Assembly (NCBI RefSeq): GCF_002933855.1
Contig: NZ_BFAQ01000013.1
Location: 202,806-266,805, forward strand
Origin: Vibrio penaeicida
GTDB lineage: Bacteria > Pseudomonadota > Gammaproteobacteria > Enterobacterales > Vibrionaceae
Reading direction: 5' to 3'
DNA: 64,000 nucleotides
The notes below the pieces were generated by a model. That model was not told the origin of the DNA, did not search any database, and worked only from the letters and a program-made list of their open reading frames with translations. Below, one piece after another: positions 45,229-53,165 of this stretch (positions are counted from its first letter, which is position 1; each line of letters starts with the position of its first letter). The position numbers were made by a program, and so were the translations under genes.

Positions 45229-46623
45229 TCACCCTTTTTTCAAAGCCATTTCGTATGATTTCGCAAAGTCTTCTAAATAAAATGGAATTGAATTTCCTTC
45301 CAGCTCATTTGTTAGATCTAAATACTGTTTCTCGTAATTCTTCCAAAAATTCGCTTGAGTCTTTCCTGGAATTATTTTTTCCAATACGCCATCACCGACA
45401 TTCATAGATGAAATATAATCTGGATTTAGCAACCCCATAACGCCTTTAACTGCGCCATCTACCCCTTGCATTAACGCTTTCTCGTGTTTTTCTATGTCAT
45501 CAAACGCTTCTTGAATTGCATTTTGCGGTCCAAGAAAACTCGAAGAGTTCCGATTATATAAATTATGAATTGCATCTTCTAAATTTGCGGAAAACTTAAG
45601 TGGGTTATTTTCATGACGCTGAAATGCAGTATGGTTTAATCGGTTAGTTTGCTTAAATTCAGCACGGTGATGAAGTGTGTCCATTAAACCACCTAATAGC
45701 AGTGAAAATGACTCACCCAACTGTTTAAACCACTCATCAGAATGTTGAGTTGGAACCATATTTCGAGAGATGCCAAGACCACTTAAAAACGCATCCAGTT
45801 CATTAGGATTATTTTGCGTGTTTACTTGAGGTGACGAGTCTGATGTTCTTTGAGTTTGATTTGGGCGAGGAGCTGTTCTGCCAGGCATTGGTCGCTCAAT
45901 TTCTTCTCTTTGGGTTGGAGAGACAGGCAGTGGTTCTGAGGGAGCGTGTAATACCGCCTCTTCTTTTTCAGCGGCCTTGTTCAGTACAGGGGAGCCCTGA
46001 AGAGATGAGCGAGCTTGCGTTGTCTGCTGCACATTTTCAGCTACGGGTGTTTCTCCCACTAACTCACTGGTTACGTGTGTTTCAGACAAATTGAAGAAAT
46101 CATCCGTAAGACCAATATCACTTTCGAAAACTGGCTCATTAGACAAGCCATTTACAAAGTCATCTTGAAATTTATTATTTGTAGTTTCGGGCTCGAATGG
46201 TTTTGATTGATCAAAACTGTTTATGTCTGATTGACCAAAAATATCATGGCTATCGGTGTCATTATGAAAATGAAGAGTATCTTGCGAGCTGGATTTAAGT
46301 TCCACTAATATTTCATATTCACCAAACGTAATGATGTCATTGTCATTAAGTTTTATTTCATTACCACTACCAACTGGGGTTACTGACCTATTAATAAATA
46401 AGCCATTTGTTGATAAATCTCTTATTAAATAGTCCTCACCAAATTTAATTAATTCAGCGTGAACACTAGAAACCACTCTTTCTGGGTCGGGTAATGTCCA
46501 ATCACAACTTTCTGCTCGCCCGAGCTTAATTGAATCTTTGACATTATTATCACTAAATTCAAATTCGCTCTGTATTTCAGATGTGAATTTATGAAAGCTG
46601 TTTATAGACAGCACTATTCCCAT
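45229..46623 (-). CDS. tagH: FHA-domain protein TagH
   Basis: Binds phosphothreonine made by PpkA and promotes assembly. The N-terminal FHA domain is clear: KLGRAESCDWTLPDPERVVSSVHAEL with the ligand-binding Gly-Arg and Ser-x2-His, then LIRDLSTNGLFIN. A long linker rich in Ser, Thr, Asn and Pro (about 115-275) leads to the C-terminal TagH domain (FKQLGESFSLLLGGLMDTLHHRAEFK, NPLKFSANLEDAI), a hallmark of type VI FHA proteins. First gene of the leftward operon, with GAGG six bases before the ATG; it diverges from ppkA. Confidence 0.95.
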   Translation of the reverse strand: MGIVLSINSFHKFTSEIQSEFEFSDNNVKDSIKLGRAESCDWTLPDPERVVSSVHAELIKFGEDYLIRDLSTNGLFINRSVTPVGSGNEIKLNDNDIITFGEYEILVELKSSSQDTLHFHNDTDSHDIFGQSDINSFDQSKPFEPETTNNKFQDDFVNGLSNEPVFESDIGLTDDFFNLSETHVTSELVGETPVAENVQQTTQARSSLQGSPVLNKAAEKEEAVLHAPSEPLPVSPTQREEIERPMPGRTAPRPNQTQRTSDSSPQVNTQNNPNELDAFLSGLGISRNMVPTQHSDEWFKQLGESFSLLLGGLMDTLHHRAEFKQTNRLNHTAFQRHENNPLKFSANLEDAIHNLYNRNSSSFLGPQNAIQEAFDDIEKHEKALMQGVDGAVKGVMGLLNPDYISSMNVGDGVLEKIIPGKTQANFWKNYEKQYLDLTNELEGNSIPFYLEDFAKSYEMALKKG

Positions 46624-46932
46624 AATAACCTCAAACCAACATTCTATAAATTTTAGTTTTATAAAAAAGAATAAACAGTTACTCTCATTATCAATGATAG
46701 ATATAACAATAACATGCCAATTAAATTAGCCTGAACTATGATTAAAATAACTATTAATTTGAAATATATTTTGCAACGAAAAATGATTTATACAGCGCAG
46801 TTCAAATTTTGAAAAATATTTTCTTCACCAAATTTCTTTTGACTGTTATCTAAGCCGAAACTTTCGTTCGTAGTAATTGTTTCGAAATTCTGGGTGCCTA
46901 ACCTTACTGACATTCAACTTGGAGTTCGCTAG
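46624..46932. promoter_or_regulatory. Divergent promoter region between tagH and ppkA
   Basis: This AT-rich gap of 309 bases must drive the main T6SS operon to the left and ppkA to the right. A TTATCAATGATAG imperfect palindrome lies at 46688-46700. A TTGACT at 46839-46844 is not followed by a good -10 at normal spacing. No sigma-54 consensus or named operator was recognised. Confidence 0.5.
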
Positions 46933-49146
46933 ATGTCAAAAGATAAACTTCCCCCTAAAGAGCCGACAAAACCACAAGATGGTGATCGCACTCAAATTGT
47001 TAAGATGGATCGTAAACCTAATGCTCCTTCGCCAAAAGCGAAAGAACCTTCTAAAACGCCAAGCAAACCGGATCCGAAAAGCAAGGTAGAACCAACACCC
47101 AAGCCTTCTGAAACAAAGACTACTCCTGCCGTCGCTAAGTCAACCGATAAAGACGTAACAGCGAGTCCAGTGTCTTCAAAATCACCGACCAAGCCTCCAC
47201 AAACTAAGGCAACAAATACTCAAAATGTTTCAAATGCTGAAAGCCTAGTAGGTACTCTTGTTAAGGGGCGTTATAAACTAGAAGCCTTAATTGGTCATGG
47301 CGGATTGTGTGATGTGTACCGTGCCAAGGATAAGGTGTTGGAATCTTCAGGCTCCGAATCTCCTTATGTAGCTTTGAAGATTTTACAAAAAGAGTACACA
47401 AGCCAACCGGAAACAGCTCGAATGCTGATTCGCGAAGCGCAAAATACGCAGAAGCTAAGCCATCCCAATATCATCCGAGTGTTTGATTTTGGTGTCGATC
47501 AACAAATTTACTATCTCGTGATGGAGTACCTTGATGGGGAAACATTAGAGCAGCTTATTCAGCGCTCCCGCCCATCAGGTTTACAATATGGAAAGGCGCT
47601 TGCGTTATTAGATCAAATTTTAGATGCACTTCATTACGCGCATCATCAAGACATCGTGCATGCCGACTTGAAACCAGCAAACATCATGCTTAACTCTGAT
47701 GGTCAGATAAAAATATTTGATTTTGGTGTATCCAAAACTTTTAAACTAAAGCAAGACCAATACGCTGCAGCTCGTAAAGAGACTAACGATAATGTCGGCG
47801 GATACACGCCTAACTATGCCTCAATCAATCTCATTGATGGTAAAGATCCCAAGCATACCGATGATCTTTTCGCTTTTGCCTGTATTGCCTACGAACTTCT
47901 AAGTTGTAAACATCCTTATGGACGTAAACCGGCAAATGTTGCTTTGAAAGAAAATTTAAAAGCAAAAAAACCAGACAACATGCCAGCCACCAAGTGGAAA
48001 GCGATCAACGATTACCTTGATCTAGAGAGCGCGCCAAAGCTCGACTCCGCTGAGAAAGTTAAGAGCTATTTACATAAAAATCACACTCCGGCAATTGCAG
48101 CAGGAGTGGCAATTATTGGACTAGTTGGATTGTTGGGCTACGGTTACGGTCAAATGACAACTGAAATCGATCTTCATAAAGCTCGTATTAATCAGTTAGA
48201 AATGAGTATCCAAAACCAAGAGAACCTTCTTGAGACATCGCATAGCGAAGTAATACAACTAATAGACAGTAAACCAAGCCATCATGACGTAATCTCGCAA
48301 GGGCTTTTACGACATCATAAAGACGCTATTATCTCTGAATTTGAAACTCAGATTGACGAAATATTAAACGACAGAGAAAGCTCGTACCCGAACTACTACT
48401 CTATTGAAAAGGTTTTGGTAGAAGCTAAAAAGTACTACCCAGATTCTCACGAATTGGAAACTATTGTCGCTGACATTCGTTCGAGCAAGCTATCTACTTT
48501 ATCTGTATTAGCACAACGTATTAATACTCACCTTGAAAAAGGTCGTTATAGTAAAGCTGACAAAAAGGATAATGTTTTCACATTGTACCTTGATCTGCAA
48601 ACCATCAATTCAGATTACCAGTTCAAACCATCTTCATTGGCTAATGACGTTTACGGTACAAAGTTTGAGACCGCTCTTAGAGACAAAGATACCGTCACCC
48701 TTTCTGAACTAATCGCGGTTGGTAACACTCTTTTTGAAAGTGTTGAAACCCATAAAGCATTGCTTCAAAAAGGCAACGAAATGTCTACTGCTATCGAAGC
48801 TTTAAGTGCCTATCAACTGAGTTTGGATTCTGGCAATGCATTACCATATCCATATGAAGCGGCTCGCGTTTTATACGTAGAAGAATTGAGTACATTGCGC
48901 TCGACACTCGATACTTCAAATACAATTAAAGAACTGGATAGCCTAGTCGGAAACATCGATAATTTCGCAACGAAAGTGCCTAGTGACTTTAGAGATGTTG
49001 CTAAGTTAAGATCCGATACAGCGAATCGCTACTTGGAATTGTCTGACTTGTTACTGAATAAAAGAAAGGCATCGCAAGCAAGAGCCGCAATGAAAAAAGC
49101 CAATGAATTGTTGCAGAAAGTTGAGCAGTCTAAGCAAGGTGGCTAA
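46933..49146 (+). CDS. ppkA: T6SS Ser/Thr protein kinase PpkA
   Basis: Membrane kinase that switches the T6SS on by phosphorylating the FHA protein. The 737-residue protein has a Lys/Pro/Thr-rich leader (residues 1-100), a Hanks kinase domain from about 106, with GHGGLCDVYRAK glycine loop, VALK (Lys149), a catalytic loop HADLKPANIM in which the usual HRD is HAD (Asp245), DFG at 263-265, a membrane helix near 386-404, and a periplasmic, largely coiled-coil region of more than 300 residues. It lacks the VWA domain of Pseudomonas PpkA. A GGAG site precedes the ATG. The next small gene starts three bases after its stop. Confidence 0.95.
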   Translation: MSKDKLPPKEPTKPQDGDRTQIVKMDRKPNAPSPKAKEPSKTPSKPDPKSKVEPTPKPSETKTTPAVAKSTDKDVTASPVSSKSPTKPPQTKATNTQNVSNAESLVGTLVKGRYKLEALIGHGGLCDVYRAKDKVLESSGSESPYVALKILQKEYTSQPETARMLIREAQNTQKLSHPNIIRVFDFGVDQQIYYLVMEYLDGETLEQLIQRSRPSGLQYGKALALLDQILDALHYAHHQDIVHADLKPANIMLNSDGQIKIFDFGVSKTFKLKQDQYAAARKETNDNVGGYTPNYASINLIDGKDPKHTDDLFAFACIAYELLSCKHPYGRKPANVALKENLKAKKPDNMPATKWKAINDYLDLESAPKLDSAEKVKSYLHKNHTPAIAAGVAIIGLVGLLGYGYGQMTTEIDLHKARINQLEMSIQNQENLLETSHSEVIQLIDSKPSHHDVISQGLLRHHKDAIISEFETQIDEILNDRESSYPNYYSIEKVLVEAKKYYPDSHELETIVADIRSSKLSTLSVLAQRINTHLEKGRYSKADKKDNVFTLYLDLQTINSDYQFKPSSLANDVYGTKFETALRDKDTVTLSELIAVGNTLFESVETHKALLQKGNEMSTAIEALSAYQLSLDSGNALPYPYEAARVLYVEELSTLRSTLDTSNTIKELDSLVGNIDNFATKVPSDFRDVAKLRSDTANRYLELSDLLLNKRKASQARAAMKKANELLQKVEQSKQGG

Positions 49147-49148
49147 TT

Positions 49149-49469
49149 TTGGAAAACTTATTCAAATTAATCAACGAAGCGAAGCAAGCCAACACATTAG
49201 TGACGGATAGATACGGAAATCACTTTCTGTTGTTACCAAGAGAAGTGGTTCCTAGTGATGCATCAGAATTTGCGGATAGGGTAAACGCGAAGCAATGGTT
49301 AAACCTGTCTTCGGTTAAACGTGTTAACTATCATGCTCTATTTAGTCAGGTATCACCTTCAAATCGATTAACTGTTGGTGCATTCGACATAGAATCGTCA
49401 CTCAATCAGCTGCACCTTAAGTTGGATAGAGGCGATGTCGTTGCACTCAATTTAGGTAGAAACCACTAG
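49149..49469 (+). CDS. Small T6SS-linked protein of unknown function
   Basis: A 106-residue protein that I do not recognise. It starts at a TTG, the only start codon with a ribosome binding site (AAGGTGG at the end of ppkA); the first in-frame ATG codons come only after at least 35 residues. It has no signal peptide or membrane helix and no clear motif, with a plausible alpha/beta makeup (NTLVTDRYGNHFLLLPREVVPSD, then HLKLDRGDVVALNLGRNH). Coupling to ppkA suggests a role near the kinase, for example in its activity or stability, but that is inference. Confidence 0.7.
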   Translation: MENLFKLINEAKQANTLVTDRYGNHFLLLPREVVPSDASEFADRVNAKQWLNLSSVKRVNYHALFSQVSPSNRLTVGAFDIESSLNQLHLKLDRGDVVALNLGRNH

Positions 49470-49497
49470 GATTTACTTGCTTTCACACCAAAGTATA

Positions 49498-49530
49498 TGA
49501 GCCAGATGATAAATCTGGCTCACTTTTCTT
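49498..49530 (+). terminator. Terminator of the ppkA unit
   Basis: A ten-base perfect stem (TGAGCCAGAT with ATCTGGCTCA) and a five-base loop are followed by CTTTTCTT. Confidence 0.85.
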
Positions 49531-50010
49531 AAGCTCTTAATTCATTACAAATTTCATCCACAAAAACAACTAAGAAATAGCTCAATATTCTCCGCGAAAT
49601 TATCAGGAAAAAGGCTGTTTTTTATAAACCAGCGTCAAAATCTTGTTGTTCACCAGTATCAGTTCAAAAATTTGACCTTTCAAAATCCTCAGAACTGCAA
49701 TTTGTCATTCTTTCTGCAATATTATCGACTAAAGTTAAGTCCTATCCTTAGAAACAGGATGTCTTTAGTATGTAATTGCTCATTTTGTTTGTATCATTTT
49801 TAAGATCAATATATCTTACTGATGATCTAGTAAACTATTCTTGAGCTAGTAGAGTAATTTTTTATGACTTTGTAGATAATTCAATATTATTATAACTATC
49901 AATAAAATTTAGCGACATAACGTAGTACAATAAAACTCAATAATGTTGTGTTGTTTTTCTAAGCGAATTATGGGACGAGGAAAGCACTTGTTACGTGCTA
50001 TTGCATTTCA
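49531..50010 (+). other. Long structured upstream region of the GGDEF gene
   Basis: About 480 AT-rich bases without a credible gene. A nested hairpin lies at 49728-49769: ACTAAAG pairs with CTTTAGT, and inside it ATCCT pairs with AGGAT around TAGAAAC. Just before the start codon AGCAC pairs with GTGCT, with GAGGAA immediately upstream. I do not recognise a cyclic di-GMP riboswitch (GEMM-I motif) here. Confidence 0.45.
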
Positions 50011-51831
50011 ATGACAAATATAAAACCAAGGATGTTAGCTCGCTTTTTAAGCATCTTTGCAATAGCTATGTTGCAATTATTACTTTCAGCTGGTGCATCG
50101 GCATCTGTGTTCCCTATCGAAGTCACAGGGGAAGAAAACGGCAAGCGCCTAACGGGACGATACCTTCTTTGGCACGATCCATCTGGTAAAGCTGATATTC
50201 AAGACGCTATTCAATCTTTTGAAAATCAAGAGTTCAAACCTCTCAGTACTAAAGGCTCCACTGGGTTACAGCCAGGTGCCTTTTGGAGTATTTTTGCGCT
50301 AACCAATACAAGTGACGAAAAAATCACTCTCAATTTAGAATATATCGACCACCAACTCATCTACTTAGAGGCTTACCAACGTTCCGTTTCAAGTAATCAT
50401 TATTCCATGATTGCGAACCAGTTTTTAGGCAACTCATTTTCTGAAAGATTAGTGCCTCACCTGAGGTTTGTCGTTCCTGTCACTTTGGAACCTAATCAAA
50501 CATATCAGTATATGTTCCGTTACGGATCCGATGGTCAAGGGTATGTTTTTCCAGACATGCGTATTTGGTCTCAAAAGAACTTAAATTACAGCCAAACAGT
50601 TGAGATTGCGCTTATTTCGGTTGGTATTGGTAGCCTACTTCTTATGGCATTGACGTCATTTGTAGTTGGCGGAGCCTCTGGCGACAGGGTCTACATGGCG
50701 TATGGTATCTATGCCATAGCCAAAATACTCACTTGGCCTACCATTTTGGGCTTTACCCACATGTTCATCTTGCGAGACAATTTCCATTGGAGCTTGATGT
50801 CGTTAGGTGGTGCAATTTCGATCATGACTGGCATTATCTTTGTCCGTTCGATGCTTCAAACAAAAGAGAAGACCCCAAAGCTGGATTGGGTACTTCGTTT
50901 TATGATTTTGAATGCCTTCCTACTGGCTTTAGCGGCATTATTTAGAGAAACGACCTACTCTGTCGTGCTCATTACTATCGCATTACTGCTCTACCCTTTT
51001 ATGGCTGTTGCCGGCATTATCCGCTGGATCCAAGGGTCTCTAGTCTCAGCCATCTACACCGTTGCTTGGGGTATTTTAGTTGCAGGGCTTTTTGCTCAGG
51101 CAATGAGAGATTTAGGGTACGTAGAACATAATTTTGCGACGTACTATTGGCCAGTGATTGCCTCTTTCAGTGAAATGGGGGTAATCCTAGTTGCGATGGG
51201 TATTCGCTTGCTACAACTCCGTAAACGGAAAGACAACGCTGAAACTCTGTATCGTCGTCAGTTAGAGCGTGCTAAATATGAACTTGAAATGCTGGTTTCT
51301 GAGCGAACGCAAGCATTAGAGCAGGAAAAACAAAGAGCAGAAATTGAGGCAAGAACCGACCCTCTTACAGGTATTAGTAACCGTCGTAGCTTTATGAAAC
51401 TCGCAGAAGAATCATTTGATCGAAGCATGCTAGAAACGAAACCTTTGGCAGTCGTCATGTTTGATTTAGACCACTTCAAAGAAATCAACGATCGCTTTGG
51501 TCACTCTACCGGAGATAAAGCACTCAAGCTTTTTGCCAGCACAATTTCAGGCAATATTCCCGACAACGCCATTTTTGGTCGATTGGGCGGCGAAGAGTTT
51601 TGCATGGTATTCCATGGCGATCAAATGATGGCGATGGACATTTCAGAGTTTCTGCGTAGTACGATTGAAAACATATCCATAGACAATGGTGAAAGACAAG
51701 TTCGCTTTACCACCAGCGTCGGTATTTCTGTTTTGGATAACGAAAAACACATCGATCAACTGATTACAAATGCAGATAAGGCGTTGTACAGGGCGAAATA
51801 CTCAGGAAGGAATAAGGTCGTCGTTGATTAG
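50011..51831 (+). CDS. Membrane diguanylate cyclase with 7TM-DISM sensor
   Basis: Probably makes cyclic di-GMP in response to a periplasmic ligand. A signal peptide or helix (MLARFLSIFAIAMLQLLLSAGASAS) leads to a beta-rich periplasmic domain of the 7TMR-DISMED2 kind (residues about 35-195, GAFWSIFALTNTSDEKITLNLEY), seven helices from about 200 to 400, a coiled coil (YRRQLERAKYELEMLVSERTQALEQEK) and a GGDEF domain starting DPLTGISNRRSF, with active-site GGEEF near residue 526. The RxxD inhibitory site five residues before GGEEF is absent (PDNA instead). Start codon choice between residues 1 and 8 is uncertain, as the only good GAGGAA lies about 30 bases upstream. Confidence 0.92.
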   Translation: MTNIKPRMLARFLSIFAIAMLQLLLSAGASASVFPIEVTGEENGKRLTGRYLLWHDPSGKADIQDAIQSFENQEFKPLSTKGSTGLQPGAFWSIFALTNTSDEKITLNLEYIDHQLIYLEAYQRSVSSNHYSMIANQFLGNSFSERLVPHLRFVVPVTLEPNQTYQYMFRYGSDGQGYVFPDMRIWSQKNLNYSQTVEIALISVGIGSLLLMALTSFVVGGASGDRVYMAYGIYAIAKILTWPTILGFTHMFILRDNFHWSLMSLGGAISIMTGIIFVRSMLQTKEKTPKLDWVLRFMILNAFLLALAALFRETTYSVVLITIALLLYPFMAVAGIIRWIQGSLVSAIYTVAWGILVAGLFAQAMRDLGYVEHNFATYYWPVIASFSEMGVILVAMGIRLLQLRKRKDNAETLYRRQLERAKYELEMLVSERTQALEQEKQRAEIEARTDPLTGISNRRSFMKLAEESFDRSMLETKPLAVVMFDLDHFKEINDRFGHSTGDKALKLFASTISGNIPDNAIFGRLGGEEFCMVFHGDQMMAMDISEFLRSTIENISIDNGERQVRFTTSVGISVLDNEKHIDQLITNADKALYRAKYSGRNKVVVD

Positions 51832-51880
51832 AGCCTGTTCATCTAACCTTACTAAACGATCAATCCTCTACAAATGTCCA

Positions 51881-51918
51881 AGCCCTACACATATCAAATG
51901 CGTAGGGGCTATTTTTTT
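51881..51918 (+). terminator. Terminator after the GGDEF gene
   Basis: AGCCCTAC pairs with GTAGGGGCT (one extra G) across a 13-base loop and runs into seven Ts. It probably works only for the plus strand. Confidence 0.75.
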
Positions 51919-51944
51919 ATCCTCAGGTTGAATTACTCGTCTCT

Positions 51945-53165
51945 CTAATAAAAATCTTTATTTCCATCCAATGGCTTGGCGAGGTAGTCAAAATCTCGCT
52001 TCCAAGACCAGTCTGGCTTTGACGATATGATTCTTTCCATTTTACATTTTTCGGTTTGATTTTCTTTCAAGCACCACGATGTGGGTTCTGGCACGGTCGC
52101 CTTGTTCATCATATGACGGTAGTCAGAAACCGCTTTGTAAACCAATCTTCGTGCCTTGTTTAAACTTCCTAGGGGCTCCCATTCGCCCACAGCTCTCCAT
52201 GGATTCATAGAAACGTTTTCACAAAATTCAGATTGCTCAGGGCTGTTTATCAACTGAGGCGGAATATAAACCGTTGCAATTGGGATAAAAGGAGATGCCT
52301 TCTCAGACCAAATTACCGTCGCATCATCAATCGGCATGTAGTGACCAGTAAGCTTTTCTTGCACCATAAATTCAAAGCACGCGTCTCCATTTAAAAGTTG
52401 ATTTTGGAGTTGAGTGTTCAAATAGTTTTCAGGCGATTTATCCACCTTTGATGGAAACTCCATTCCTTTACACGGTCTTGTAGAAAACTTGATCGCATTA
52501 CTTCCCAGTTGGTAAGGAAGCATAGAGAAATACTGAGCGTCTAACGGGGTGTTAATTACCGTAGTCACGGTTTGAACGGCGCGATAAAACTGTTTGGGAT
52601 GAAACCTAGGGGGAAAGATACTGATAAACCACTTCGTGCGCTCAAACTTCGCTAAAAAGAGCATGTCCTCTGCGTAATCAAAAATATTGCGGTTAAAAAA
52701 AGCAGGGACGTTGGTCATGATAAAATCTTGATTCCCAGAATGTCCCAACTCGGGGGCTATTGGGTCCCCTTCTACATTCATGACTTTGATTGCCATGCCT
52801 CTAGCATCGCCCTTTTTATCAGCCTGAACGAGCATGTCACCGTTAGAAAAACGGATCCAGCTTGGGTACTCGTGCCCTACCTTGCTAAACAAGCTTTGCT
52901 GGAATCTTTCTGGAATATCTGGGTTCACAGTAAATGTGGCTCGCACACACCCCGTCGCTTTCGCGTGAGCATCTCGCCTGTACGGCCTTCCGTTATACTC
53001 TTCTGCACGGCGCGAAATTTCGCGCGCACTTATGATTGAGGATTGCACCGCATCGAATTCAGGTTGCGACATGCCCATTTCAGCCGACAATTCATCCATC
53101 GAAAAAGAGGAATAAGAGACCAAAGCCGCCGCCACACCTAAGTAAATTGACGTTAATTTAACCAT
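51945..53165 (-). CDS. Secreted catalase-fold haem protein (y4iL-like)
   Basis: A 406-residue protein with an N-terminal signal peptide (LTSIYLGVAAALVSYSSFS), hence periplasmic or exported. It keeps the key catalase-fold residues: distal His67 in RRDAHAKATGCVRA, Asn108 in WIRFSNG, GMAIKVMNVEG, QDFIMTNVPAFF, and the R339-x3-Y343 motif that supplies the proximal tyrosine. It is shorter than true catalases and lacks their NADPH and flavodoxin regions, fitting the small y4iL-like group near lipoxygenase-like and allene-oxide-synthase catalases, whose physiological reaction is not established. The gene begins one base after the cytochrome gene ends and is the last of the operon. Confidence 0.88.
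   Translation of the reverse strand: MVKLTSIYLGVAAALVSYSSFSMDELSAEMGMSQPEFDAVQSSIISAREISRRAEEYNGRPYRRDAHAKATGCVRATFTVNPDIPERFQQSLFSKVGHEYPSWIRFSNGDMLVQADKKGDARGMAIKVMNVEGDPIAPELGHSGNQDFIMTNVPAFFNRNIFDYAEDMLFLAKFERTKWFISIFPPRFHPKQFYRAVQTVTTVINTPLDAQYFSMLPYQLGSNAIKFSTRPCKGMEFPSKVDKSPENYLNTQLQNQLLNGDACFEFMVQEKLTGHYMPIDDATVIWSEKASPFIPIATVYIPPQLINSPEQSEFCENVSMNPWRAVGEWEPLGSLNKARRLVYKAVSDYRHMMNKATVPEPTSWCLKENQTEKCKMERIISSKPDWSWKRDFDYLAKPLDGNKDFY

Noticed and set aside
46839..46867. Sigma-70 promoter for ppkA from TTGACT
   Set aside because: The hexamer 17 bases downstream (TTTCGT) is a poor -10 element, so I do not call it.
49700..50010. Cyclic di-GMP riboswitch before the GGDEF gene
   Set aside because: The GEMM-I core words are absent; the nested hairpin alone does not define a riboswitch.
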